From NCBI GenBank assembly GCA_905202115.1, contig CAJKQZ010000016.1, forward strand, positions 1 through 23,064: DNA of 23,064 nt, in the 5' to 3' direction. The notes beneath the pieces were generated by a model. The model did not search any database, was not told where the DNA came from, and saw nothing but the letters and a program-made list of their open reading frames with translations. How positions within the stretch are numbered: the first letter of the stretch is position 1; each line of letters starts with the position of its first letter. This document shows positions 16,083 to 23,064 of this stretch, piece by piece. The stretch comes from an uncultured Prevotellaceae bacterium. GTDB lineage: Bacteria; Bacteroidota; Bacteroidia; Bacteroidales; Bacteroidaceae. Made by a program: the position numbers and the translations under genes.

Positions 16083-16523
16083 ATGACTCCGGCAGAGAAA
16101 AAACAAAACGAGCTCGATGTGCGCTATCTTAAAATGGCCCGCATTTGGGCCGAAAACTCTTACTGCAAAAGAAGACAGGTGGGCGCTCTGATCGTAAAAG
16201 ACAAGATGATAATCAGCGACGGCTACAACGGTACGCCGGCGGGATTCGAAAACATCTGCGAAGACGAGAACAACATCACAAAACCCTACGTGCTGCATGC
16301 CGAAGCCAATGCGATAACAAAGATAGCCCGCTCGGGAAACAACAGCGACGGAGCAACGCTTTATGTAACGGCCGCCCCGTGCATTGAGTGCGCCAAACTT
16401 ATAATCCAGGCAGGAATAAGCCGCGTAATATACAGCGAAGAATACCGCATAGAAGACGGAATCGACCTGCTTCGCCGCGCAGGAATAAAAGTGAAGTACA
16501 TATCGATAAGCAATACCGACTGA
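16083..16523 (+). CDS. dCMP deaminase (deoxycytidylate deaminase family)
   Basis: 146 residues. It deaminates dCMP to dUMP, feeding thymidylate synthesis. The zinc-binding and catalytic residues are visible: HAE at 72-74 (His72 ligand, Glu74 proton shuttle) and PCIEC at 99-103 (Cys100 and Cys103 ligands). RRQVGALIVKDKMIISDGYNGTP near 30-52 is the family's nucleotide-site region. It lies between the M3 peptidase (43-base gap) and the S41 protease (72-base gap). Together with the cyclo-ligase at the operon end it ties the operon to folate/thymidylate supply, though the two proteases do not fit that theme. Confidence 0.92.
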   Translation: MTPAEKKQNELDVRYLKMARIWAENSYCKRRQVGALIVKDKMIISDGYNGTPAGFENICEDENNITKPYVLHAEANAITKIARSGNNSDGATLYVTAAPCIECAKLIIQAGISRVIYSEEYRIEDGIDLLRRAGIKVKYISISNTD

Positions 16524-16535
16524 AATCATATCAAA

Positions 16536-16553
16536 AACCGCAAACCAGCGGTT
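16536..16553 (+). other. Small hairpin between dCMP deaminase and S41 protease genes
   Basis: AACCGC and GCGGTT form a perfect 6-bp stem with a 6-base loop in the 72-base gap. There is no T run, so it is not a terminator; it could affect mRNA stability or processing between the genes. Confidence 0.3.
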
Positions 16554-16595
16554 CACTACGGTTTCAAACATAAAAAGTCCCAAAAACAAAAGAGA

Positions 16596-18254
16596 ATGAA
16601 CCCCAACCACTCATCGCGCTTCGTGCCTCTCATCGTTGCGTTCAGCATAGTAGCCGGAATAGCTGTCGGAAGTTTCTACGCAAACCACTTTGCAGGAAAC
16701 AGACTAAGCATAATAAACACATCGAGCAACAAACTAAACGACCTTCTCCACATAATCGATGCACAATACGTCGACAAAGTGAACATGTCGGACCTCGTAG
16801 AAAAATCGCTCCCGAAAATCCTCGGAGAGCTCGATCCCCATTCCACGTACACCGGAGCAAAAGACGTTGAAGCGTCAATGCAGGAGCTCAAGGGAAGTTT
16901 CTCCGGTATCGGGGTGCAGTTCACGATAATCGACGACACGATAAGAATCATAGCCGCCCTGAACGGAGGGCCGTCAAAGGCTGCCGGAGTAAAGGCAGGC
17001 GACTGTATCGTGGCTATCGACGGGAAACCGTTCGTAGGAAAAGAAGTCACGAACGACGAAGCCATGAAACGCCTAAAAGGCCCCAAAGGTTTAAAGGTCA
17101 CGATAAGTGTTCTGAGACCCGAAAAGCCGGAACCGATATCTTTCACCATACGCCGCGACGACATTCCCATAAAAAGCATAGAAACAGCCTATATGCTCGA
17201 CGACAAGACGGGCTACATAAAAGTCGACCAGTTTGCCGACGCCACCTACCCCGAATTTCTCGTTGCTATGGCCAAGCTCGGACAGGAAGGCGCAACACGT
17301 CTTGTGGTCGATTTGCGTAACAATCACGGCGGTTTCGTACAACCGGCCATACAAATGGCTTATGAATTCCTGCCCAAAGGACGTCTGGCTTTCTACATGC
17401 AGGGACGTCACTCCCCGCGCGAGGATTTCATAAGCGACGGCCGCGGCTCGCACCAGAGCACTCCGTTAATAGTGCTTGTAAATGAGGAAAGCGCGTCGGC
17501 CAGCGAGATTTTCTCTGGTGCCATGCAGGATAACGACCGCGCCACTATCGTGGGACGGCGCACATTCGGCAAGGGATTGGTGCAGGAGTCCATAGAATTC
17601 CGCGACGGCAGCATGCTGCGTCTCACAATTGCGAGATATTACATGCCGTCGGGCCGTTGCGTACAGAAACCTTACGTCCCCGGCAAGCAGGAAGAGTACG
17701 ACATGGACATTCTCAACCGCATGAACAGCGGCGAACTGGAATCGAGAGACAGCATAAAGGAAAACGGCAAGAAATACTACACCAAAGCCGGCCGCACAGT
17801 CTACGCCGAGAGCGGCATAACCCCCGACGTATTCGTTGCCGAGAAGAACGAAAACATAACATCCTATTTCAAGGAAGCCGTAATGGGCGGACTTATTTTC
17901 AAATACGCATATATATATACCAGCGCCAACCGCGAGAAGCTCTCGTCGTTCAACAGCTGGCAGGAAATAGCCGCATTCCTGAAAAAGCAGAACATCGTGG
18001 AACAGTTCGCCGCATACGCCGAAAAGAACGGGCTGCAGCGACGCAACATTCTTATAAAGAAATCCCACCACCTGCTCGAATATCAGATTACAGGATACAT
18101 AATCGACGACCTAATGGGCCGCGACGCACTCAACCGCTACCTTAACGCCGACGATCCGTGCGTGCTCCAGGCCATAAAGCTCATGAACGAGGGAAAGGCG
18201 TTTCCCGAAATTCCCGAAAAGAACACAGACAAGAAGAATGCCGACAAAAAATGA
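16596..18254 (+). CDS. S41-family C-terminal processing protease
   Basis: 552 residues. An N-terminal signal/anchor (9-29) places the enzyme in the periplasm. A PDZ domain covers about 95-178 (GSFSGIGVQF, AGVKAGDCIVAIDG). The S41 core follows, with Ser301 in ESASASEIF and Lys326 in FGKGLVQE, 25 residues apart as in the CtpA/CtpB Ser-Lys dyad. VVDLRNNHGG (237-246) is the conserved core strand. The tail beyond 410 (helical, ending in a lysine-rich stretch) is longer than in minimal CtpB and typical of Bacteroidetes members. It trims or degrades envelope proteins from their C-termini. Its end overlaps the next gene by 17 bases. Confidence 0.93.
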   Translation: MNPNHSSRFVPLIVAFSIVAGIAVGSFYANHFAGNRLSIINTSSNKLNDLLHIIDAQYVDKVNMSDLVEKSLPKILGELDPHSTYTGAKDVEASMQELKGSFSGIGVQFTIIDDTIRIIAALNGGPSKAAGVKAGDCIVAIDGKPFVGKEVTNDEAMKRLKGPKGLKVTISVLRPEKPEPISFTIRRDDIPIKSIETAYMLDDKTGYIKVDQFADATYPEFLVAMAKLGQEGATRLVVDLRNNHGGFVQPAIQMAYEFLPKGRLAFYMQGRHSPREDFISDGRGSHQSTPLIVLVNEESASASEIFSGAMQDNDRATIVGRRTFGKGLVQESIEFRDGSMLRLTIARYYMPSGRCVQKPYVPGKQEEYDMDILNRMNSGELESRDSIKENGKKYYTKAGRTVYAESGITPDVFVAEKNENITSYFKEAVMGGLIFKYAYIYTSANREKLSSFNSWQEIAAFLKKQNIVEQFAAYAEKNGLQRRNILIKKSHHLLEYQITGYIIDDLMGRDALNRYLNADDPCVLQAIKLMNEGKAFPEIPEKNTDKKNADKK

Positions 18255-18774
18255 GTTGCGCAGGCTGATTGCCGGAAAAAAGCGCGAATATACGGCAGAA
18301 GCTCTGTCGGAATTATCGCAACATATAATGTGCCGTCTGGAAAGTCACGAACTTTTCCAGGCGGCACACATTGTTTTATTATACAACTCGCTTCCCGACG
18401 AGGTAAACACACACAGTTTCATATCGCGCTGGCACAAGCGTAAGACGATACTGCTGCCTGCAGTGACAGGCCCTGCCGAAATGGAACTGCGCGCATTCAC
18501 CGGCGAGGACGACATGCGGCACGGAGCGTTCAACATAGACGAGCCGCAAGGCAGACGCTTTGAAAACTTTGCCGCCATAGACATAGCCGTCATCCCCGGC
18601 GTGGCTTTCGACGCGCACGGCAACCGCCTCGGCCGCGGCAAGGGATATTACGACCGCATGCTCGCAAAACTGAAAGCCTGCGGCGTTCCCACGATAGGCG
18701 TATGCTTCGACTTTCAGAAACTCCCCGCAGTTCCGGCCGAAGAGCACGACATTGCAGTAGACGAGGTGTTGTGA
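18238..18774 (+). CDS. 5-formyltetrahydrofolate cyclo-ligase
   Basis: 178 residues. It converts 5-formyl-THF to 5,10-methenyl-THF with ATP. The conserved block runs from about 118 to 140: VIPGVAFDAHGNRLGRG, then KGYYDR, the phosphate-loop signature of the family. The N-terminal KNELRRLIAGKKR and YNSLPDEVNT (substrate region) also fit. The ATG at 18238 lies inside the end of the S41 gene (17-base overlap), so translation is probably coupled. It is the last gene of the four-gene operon; downstream is an AT-rich hairpin and repeat copy E. Confidence 0.93.
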   Translation: MPTKNELRRLIAGKKREYTAEALSELSQHIMCRLESHELFQAAHIVLLYNSLPDEVNTHSFISRWHKRKTILLPAVTGPAEMELRAFTGEDDMRHGAFNIDEPQGRRFENFAAIDIAVIPGVAFDAHGNRLGRGKGYYDRMLAKLKACGVPTIGVCFDFQKLPAVPAEEHDIAVDEVL

Positions 18775-18828
18775 CGAAGCCGCACGCTCCGTTTTACGAA
18801 AAAAGAACATTGCAGAAAAAAATATTCA

Positions 18829-19003
18829 TGCGAAATAAAAAATATTTTTTTCGCACACCTGAAAAACTTCCCGCAGATAATTTAAAATACAAGGGAGATA
18901 ATCGAAAATATGTCTGAGATATTTTAAAATATCTCAGACATATTTTTTGCTACATATACACACGCTGATTCACAACCCGTTAGCGGGTGACCGTTTTTGT
19001 CTG
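18829..19003 (+). repeat. Dispersed intergenic repeat, copy E (type I, most complete)
   Basis: The order is: AT-rich hairpin with TGCGAAA/TTTCGCA ends (18829-18855); AAAAACTTCCCGC; 21-base modules at 18875-18895, 18896-18916 and 18917-18937; a perfect 42-base palindrome at 18905-18946; GCTACATATACAC; a CCCG/CGGG hairpin; GACCGTTTTTGTCTG (18989-19003). It fills the space between two convergent operons, where the palindrome could end transcription both ways. Its far end overlaps the last codons of the minus-strand gene at 18980-19402. Confidence 0.93.
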
Positions 19004-19402
19004 TTTCGCCGGCTTTTTCTTTCTGTTCACCGGTATTTCGTTCAACGTGTTCACGAACATCACCACCCCCACGCTCAGCAATATGGAGAGCGACACGAGC
19101 GAAATCATCTGACTGTTGCGCTCGAGCAACAGCAGAGGGAGCCACTGCGAGCCGAACGAGAATACCGGTGCGCCGGCCGGCTGCATAAGCACCACAGCGC
19201 ACAGTATGCCTCCGGCCGCCAGTCCGCACAGCAAGGCCAGAAGCACGGCATACTTGTAGCGGCGAATCCGAGCGTCCTGCATTTGTTTCACATATTCCAC
19301 GGCTTCGAGCCTGCGCGCGAGCGCCTGCATGAAATCCTCTCCGTCGCCAAGCTCGGGACGGAAATCGGCAAACAACTGCTGCAAAGAATCCTTTTCGTTC
19401 AT
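18980..19402 (-). CDS. Two-helix membrane protein, possible anti-sigma factor
   Basis: 140 residues. A soluble N-terminal part (1-47, FRPELGDGEDFMQALARRLEA) faces the cytoplasm, with membrane helices at about 49-73 and 98-118 and a basic tail. Its start overlaps the ECF sigma gene stop (ATGA, 19399-19402), the classic sigma/anti-sigma arrangement, so an anti-sigma role is likely by context; I see no zinc-binding HxxxCxxC motif. The last residues, QTKTVTR, are encoded by repeat copy E. The frame continues past the stop with RVVNQRVYM to a TAG at 18950-18952, matching the tail seen in copies C and F. Confidence 0.72.
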   Translation of the reverse strand: MNEKDSLQQLFADFRPELGDGEDFMQALARRLEAVEYVKQMQDARIRRYKYAVLLALLCGLAAGGILCAVVLMQPAGAPVFSFGSQWLPLLLLERNSQMISLVSLSILLSVGVVMFVNTLNEIPVNRKKKPAKQTKTVTR

Positions 19403-19878
19403 CGTTTCAACTTGTTTCTCAACTGTTCACGCCCGCGCGATAGTTGTTTTTTCACCGCGTCTTCGGAACAGTCCGTAATTCTGCTTATCTCTTTAATGGA
19501 ATACCCCTTGAGGTAAAAAAGAAGTACGGCCGTGCGCTCCTTGTGCGGCAAAAGGGCCAGCGCGCAATACAGATCCTGGTATTCGAAAGCCCCGTCGGCC
19601 TTATCGCCAGCCGCCACCGTGCGCTCGGCAACGCTTAGTTCCTCGTCGGTTCTCGAACTCCGTTTATGGTCAAGAAAAGTGTTGCGCGCAATGGTATAGA
19701 GCCACGCCGCAAACTTGCCGCCTTCCTTGAATCCGCCCGACGACAGATAGGCTTTCACCAGCGTTTCCTGCGCTATGTCATCGGCCTCATCACGGTTGCC
19801 GCAGCAAAGGGCGAGCAGAAAGCGCCTGAGCTGCTTCTGCTCCCCTTCGACTGCCTCGATAAACCGTTCGCGTGTCAT
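19399..19878 (-). CDS. ECF-type RNA polymerase sigma-70 factor
   Basis: 159 residues. Sigma region 2 covers about 14-78, with DEADDIAQETLVKAY (30-44) and FAAWLYTIARNTFLDHKR (56-73). Region 4 covers about 100-155, with LPHKERTAVLLFYLKGYSI and the helix-turn-helix KEISRITDCSEDAVKKQLSRG. There is no region 1.1 or 3, as expected for ECF factors. It starts 12 bases after the DUF6249 gene and overlaps the two-helix membrane protein by 4 bases, so the three form one operon. The controlled stress regulon is not evident from the window. Confidence 0.93.
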   Translation of the reverse strand: MTRERFIEAVEGEQKQLRRFLLALCCGNRDEADDIAQETLVKAYLSSGGFKEGGKFAAWLYTIARNTFLDHKRSSRTDEELSVAERTVAAGDKADGAFEYQDLYCALALLPHKERTAVLLFYLKGYSIKEISRITDCSEDAVKKQLSRGREQLRNKLKR

Positions 19879-19890
19879 TTTTTATCGAAT

Positions 19891-20337
19891 CTATTCCTTT
19901 TCCTCGCTTCCGTCCTTGTTTTCAAGCTCTTTGGCAAGGTCTTTCCGGCATATAGCATATACTATAAGTATCGCAACACCTACGAAAAACGATATTATGC
20001 CGAACATGAAAAATCCCGTGAGTTTATCGTTACTTGCTCCACCTAAATAGTCCAGATAAAGACCCAAGCCCAACAAAGCCACACCCGCTGCGGTCAGAAT
20101 GCTTCCCCACAGCAGCCTTGTCTGCAATCTTTCTTTATACGTCTTGCGGGGCGGTGTCATCTTCTTGAAAAAATCCTCCACGTCAATTTCGGAATTTTTC
20201 TCGATTGCTGCGAGGATAATCTCAGTGCGCTTGTTTGTTTCGTTGGTCTTGTGACGAGCCACAAGCCACACAATCATTACAGGTAAAGCCACGCAGATAC
20301 CCAGCGGTATCAAAATAGGAACCAATACATTTTCCAT
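19891..20337 (-). CDS. DUF6249-type membrane protein, first gene of the ECF operon
   Basis: 148 residues with three membrane helices (about 5-27, 76-97 and 106-129), a cytoplasmic linker containing DVEDFFKKMTPPRKTYKERL and an acidic/basic tail (KELENKDGSEEKE). This pattern fits the DUF6249 family, commonly placed just before an ECF sigma gene in Bacteroidales. It may be a sensor or anti-sigma accessory; function unknown. No convincing TAnnTTTG promoter lies upstream, so the operon may use an ECF-type promoter (autoregulation), which I could not pinpoint. Confidence 0.78.
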   Translation of the reverse strand: MENVLVPILIPLGICVALPVMIVWLVARHKTNETNKRTEIILAAIEKNSEIDVEDFFKKMTPPRKTYKERLQTRLLWGSILTAAGVALLGLGLYLDYLGGASNDKLTGFFMFGIISFFVGVAILIVYAICRKDLAKELENKDGSEEKE

Positions 20338-20514
20338 TTGCTTTTATTTTTTAAGTGTTATACATTTTCTCGAGCCTGCTCATGAATAAAACGATAAAAC
20401 AATCCAAAAAGTGACATCAAAAAGAAAATAATTCAATAAAAATCCTATATAAGGACTATTTTTCCGACTACGAAACGGATTTGTCGGCAACCGACTGCTT
20501 CCGCAAAACAGGCA

Positions 20515-20589
20515 ATGCCCCGCAAAGTGATTTTGCAGACAAAAACGGTCAGCAGCCAAGCACTTGAAAATCAGCAGGTGTATATGTAA
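20515..20589 (+). CDS. Possible 24-residue ORF carried into repeat copy F (QTKTV tail)
   Basis: ATG CCC CGC AAA GTG opens a frame that enters the repeat and ends QTKTVSSQALENQQVYM, then TAA, just before the 42-base palindrome. Relative to the copy C tail only two residues differ (F/S and P/L), both amino-acid-changing, with the frame and stop kept. It lies between two divergent genes and continues neither. Expression is unproven. The rest of 20338-20534 is AT-rich and has only a weak GTCGG/CCGAC hairpin. Confidence 0.3.
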   Translation: MPRKVILQTKTVSSQALENQQVYM

Positions 20590-20709
20590 CAAAAAATATG
20601 TCTGAGATATTTTAAAATATCTCAGACATATTTTCGATTATCTCCCTTGTATTTTCAATTTCATGCGGGAACTTTTTTACACGTACAAAAAAATATATTT
20701 TTTCATAAG
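20535..20709 (-). repeat. Dispersed intergenic repeat, copy F (type I, full length)
   Basis: Inverted relative to C, E and G. It contains CAGACAAAAACGGTC (20536-20550), GTGTATATGTAAC, a perfect 42-base palindrome (20593-20634) identical to that of copy E, the CGATTATCTCCCTTG block, TGCGGGAACTTTTTTAC and an AT-rich hairpin (about 20684-20709). It lies between the divergently transcribed ECF operon and the GH127 gene, so it terminates neither. Confidence 0.92.
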
Positions 20710-20854
20710 GAATGAAATCTCAAACAGTTTTCCAAAGATAATTTTATACCTTGCCCGCCCGAATCAACACCCGAACCCACACTAATATAAACGGAAAAAT
20801 CGCCGCAACAGAGCATAAAGCCGGTAGAAACGGCACTTTATAAAAAGAAATGAC

Positions 20855-20862
20855 TAACTTAG
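20855..20862 (+). promoter_or_regulatory. Probable -7 element of the GH127 gene
   Basis: TAACTTAG differs at one base from TAnnTTTG and is followed by CA, as is common in the phylum. The implied start site is near 20869, so the in-frame ATG at 20869 would be leaderless, while the ATG at 20896 has a 27-base leader. No good -33 TTTG is seen at 19-21 bases upstream. Confidence 0.45.
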
Positions 20863-20895
20863 CAAACCGTGAATCACAAGAAAAGAAAATTATAC

Positions 20896-22755
20896 ATGAA
20901 CACCGGAAAAAAAATCCTTCTCTCAGCCATGATTTTCATGGCTGCGGGTGCCACGGCGCAGAACGAACACATGCGCCGCATGAACCCTGTAAACTTTTCG
21001 TGCGTAAAGATAAACGACGCATTCTGGTCGCCCCGCCTCGACCGCCACATGACGGCCACGCTACCCGTGTGCATTGACCAGATAGAGAACAAAACAGGGC
21101 GCATGAACAACTTCGTGAACGCCGCCAACGGCACAGGCGAACATTCGGGCATTTTCTTCGACGACAGCGACGTGTACAAGGCTATCGAAGGCATGGCTTA
21201 CGCCCTTACCAACCATCGCGACGCAGCTCTCGAAAAGAAGACCGAAGAATGGATAGACAAAATATGCGCGGCACAGCAGCCCGACGGCTACCTGTACACA
21301 TTCTACACTATCAACGGCCTGCAAAACCGCTGGACCGACATGAATATGCACGAAATGTACTGCGCGGGACACATGATCGAGGCTGCCGTAGCCTACAAGA
21401 ACGCTACCGGCAAACGCAAGTTCCTCGACACGGTCATCCGCTTTGCGGATCATCTTATCGACACGTTCGGCCCGGGAAAACGTCACTGGGTGCCAGGCCA
21501 CGAAGAGATTGAACTCGCACTCGTAAAGCTCTACGACGAAACGGGCGACAAGAAATACCTCGAATTCTCCAACTGGCTCATCAACGAACGCGGACACGGA
21601 CACGGCGTTTATCAGAACGATCTTTTCAACGACCTTGCCTACGACCAGGACGCGGTGCCTGTAGAAAAACTTTACAGCATCGGAGGCCACTCCGTGCGCG
21701 CCATGTATCTGTTCTGCGGAATGGCCGACGTAGCTGCCCTTACTGGCAACAAAGGATACGTCAATGCGCTCGACAGCCTTTGGGAAGACGTTGTTCACCG
21801 CAACATGTACATAACCGGCGGCATTGGCTCGTCGGGTAGCAACGAAGGTTTTTCGACCGACTACGACCTGCCCAATGAACAGGCCTACTGCGAAACGTGC
21901 GCCTCGGTGGGAATGGTGCTGTGGAACTGGAGAATGAACCTCATGACGGGCGACGCGAAATACGTCGACGTGCTCGAACGCGCCATGTACAACGGCGCTC
22001 TGGCCGGCACCTCGCTTTCGGGCGACAGGTTCTTCTACGTAAACCCGCTCTACTCGAAAGGCGGGCACCACAGGCAGGAATGGTTCGGTTGCGCGTGCTG
22101 CCCGAGCCAGATTTCGCGCTTCCTCCCGTCGATAGGCAACTATATATACGCCCTCTCCGACGACGCGCTGTGGGTTAACCTCTTCATTTCGGGCAAAGCC
22201 GACATTCCCGCATCCGGCGGCAAGACTATCAGCATAAGCCAGGACACCGAATATCCGTGGAAAGGAAACGTAAGCATTACACTCGGCTCCGAACTTCCGG
22301 CAAAGCAAATGCGCATACGCATTCCCGAATGGGCAAAGAGCTACACGCTTAGCGTAAACGGCAAGAACAAAAAAACCAAAAAGGAGAAAGGCTACGCCGT
22401 AATCAGCCGCAAGTGGAAAGCCGGCGACCGCATTACGCTTACGCTGCCAATGGAAACCCGCATGACCGCCGCTCATCCTCTCGTCAAGGAAAACACCGGA
22501 AAACGCGCCGTAGAACGCGGGCCGATAGTATACTGCATTGAACAGAACGACAACACCACCGACGTTGACAACGCAGTGCTCACTCCGGAAACCGAGTTCA
22601 CAGTATCGTTCACACCGCAGCTCCTGGACGGAGCCGGAATGCTCACGGCAAAACAAAGCAACGGCACATCGGGCACACTGCACTTCACACCGTATTACGC
22701 ATGGGACAACCGCGAGCCAGGGAAAATGGCTGTATGGATAAAATACAACGAGTAA
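20896..22755 (+). CDS. Secreted GH127 beta-L-arabinofuranosidase
   Basis: 619 residues from MNTGKKILLS. This start gives a clean signal peptide (1-22, ending ATAQ); an ATG 27 bases upstream would add a charged N-terminus and overlap the predicted transcription start. The (alpha/alpha)6 barrel holds all the known GH127 active-site residues with the right spacing: Glu317 in NEGF (acid/base), Glu333 and Cys335 in YCETC, and Cys401-Cys402 in CACCPSQ (zinc ligands, the first being the nucleophile). The Glu317-to-Glu333 gap of 16 matches the characterised Bifidobacterium HypBA1 (322/338, 340, 417/418). A C-terminal beta domain follows from about 430. It releases beta-L-arabinofuranose from plant arabinosides in the periplasm or at the surface. 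No SusC/SusD or other glycosidase is adjacent. Confidence 0.92.
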   Translation: MNTGKKILLSAMIFMAAGATAQNEHMRRMNPVNFSCVKINDAFWSPRLDRHMTATLPVCIDQIENKTGRMNNFVNAANGTGEHSGIFFDDSDVYKAIEGMAYALTNHRDAALEKKTEEWIDKICAAQQPDGYLYTFYTINGLQNRWTDMNMHEMYCAGHMIEAAVAYKNATGKRKFLDTVIRFADHLIDTFGPGKRHWVPGHEEIELALVKLYDETGDKKYLEFSNWLINERGHGHGVYQNDLFNDLAYDQDAVPVEKLYSIGGHSVRAMYLFCGMADVAALTGNKGYVNALDSLWEDVVHRNMYITGGIGSSGSNEGFSTDYDLPNEQAYCETCASVGMVLWNWRMNLMTGDAKYVDVLERAMYNGALAGTSLSGDRFFYVNPLYSKGGHHRQEWFGCACCPSQISRFLPSIGNYIYALSDDALWVNLFISGKADIPASGGKTISISQDTEYPWKGNVSITLGSELPAKQMRIRIPEWAKSYTLSVNGKNKKTKKEKGYAVISRKWKAGDRITLTLPMETRMTAAHPLVKENTGKRAVERGPIVYCIEQNDNTTDVDNAVLTPETEFTVSFTPQLLDGAGMLTAKQSNGTSGTLHFTPYYAWDNREPGKMAVWIKYNE

Positions 22756-22825
22756 AACAGGCCTTACAATAAAAAAGACTTTCCGCGTACAACAAATTCA
22801 CTGTTGTCCGGAAACCCGAAAGAAC

Positions 22826-22868
22826 TGTCTCCGAGATGCTCTTCGTTATCTCGGAGACAATTCTTTTT
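22826..22868 (+). terminator. Rho-independent terminator of the GH127 gene
   Basis: TGTCTCCGAGAT (22826-22837) and ATCTCGGAGACA (22848-22859) form a perfect 12-bp stem with a 10-base loop, followed by ATTCTTTTT. It lies about 70 bases after the stop codon at 22755. The rest of 22756-22979 shows no gene. Confidence 0.88.
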
Positions 22869-22979
22869 ACAAGCGCGAGAACCCTGTCTGATACCGAATC
22901 CGGACTTCCCGTATATGCGGCAGAAACAACGGCCCCGCAGAAAACAGACAGGAAAAGTTTCATACCGAAATCAAGCTCT

Positions 22980-23064
22980 CGAAAAAAAATATTTTTTTCT
23001 TACACTGTAAAAAACTTCCCGCAGATAATTTAAAATACAAGGGAGATAATCGAAAATATGTCTG
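22980..23064 (+). repeat. Dispersed intergenic repeat, copy G (type I, truncated by window edge)
   Basis: An AT-rich hairpin-like block (about 22980-22999), GTAAAAAACTTCCCGC (23008-23023), then 21-base modules at 23023-23043 and 23044-23064, ending exactly at the window edge. It matches copy E base for base over most of this span. The palindrome and coding tail would lie beyond the window. Confidence 0.92.

Noticed and set aside
18875..18946. CRISPR array
   Set aside because: The 21-base modules are contiguous, without unique spacers, and there are no cas genes.
20380..20592. 70-codon minus-strand open frame across repeat copy F
   Set aside because: It begins at a TTG inside the repeat and runs into non-coding DNA. 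A similar frame in copy E (from 18947) is explained by shared repeat sequence.
21061..22683. 540-codon minus-strand open frame
   Set aside because: It is the shadow of the GH127 gene, which has complete catalytic motifs on the plus strand.
1..23064. Phage, plasmid, integrase or insertion-sequence genes; tRNA or rRNA
   Set aside because: No such protein family or RNA fold was recognised anywhere. The genes are chromosomal housekeeping and envelope functions.

Overview
The window looks like chromosomal DNA of a gut-type member of the Bacteroidales. The protein families (fasciclin lipoprotein, DUF4199, DUF6048/DUF6452, DUF6249, GH127 arabinofuranosidase, a T9SS-like C-terminal tail), the Bacteroidetes-type promoters (TTTG-N20-TAnnTTTG) and the lack of Shine-Dalgarno sites all point that way. 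I cannot name a genus. Both window ends lie inside copies of the same dispersed repeat, so this may be a complete metagenomic contig broken at repeats.

Layout. 1-5200: a 1494-residue secreted protein with three discoidin-like and two ricin-like modules (minus strand), its promoter and terminator, and a small-ORF/hairpin element upstream. 5490-7660: a surface lipoprotein with fasciclin domains and its promoter. 8250-13440: a tightly packed seven-gene minus-strand operon read from one consensus promoter: DUF4199 membrane protein, GT2 glycosyltransferase, DUF6452 lipoprotein, DUF6048 outer-membrane-type protein, MntP manganese exporter, ApbE flavin transferase and a Crp/Fnr regulator. 13890-18774: a divergent plus-strand operon of M3 metallopeptidase, dCMP deaminase, S41 C-terminal processing protease and 5-formyl-THF cyclo-ligase. 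18980-20337: a minus-strand ECF sigma operon (DUF6249 membrane protein, sigma factor, two-helix membrane protein that may be an anti-sigma factor). 20896-22755: a secreted GH127 beta-L-arabinofuranosidase with all metal and catalytic residues, followed by a good terminator.

The most unusual content is intergenic. Seven copies of one repeat family (A 1-83, B 5221-5309, C 7991-8142, D 13555-13645, E 18829-19003, F 20535-20709, G 22980-23064) occur in 23 kb. Every copy has a (C)TTCCCGC-type box (CCTCCCGC in D) and tandem, near-palindromic 21-base modules (two DNA helical turns). The three copies whose far end is visible (C, E, F) also carry a frame-conserved coding tail, QTKTV...QxVYM-stop, of identical length. 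In copy E this tail supplies the last residues of the putative anti-sigma gene. Two copies sit between divergent promoters, so the family is not simply a set of terminators. A second element at 4982-5191 (TGACA palindrome, 43-codon ORF, 12-bp hairpin) may be another mobile or RNA unit.

I see no tRNA, rRNA, CRISPR array, transposase, integrase or phage gene.
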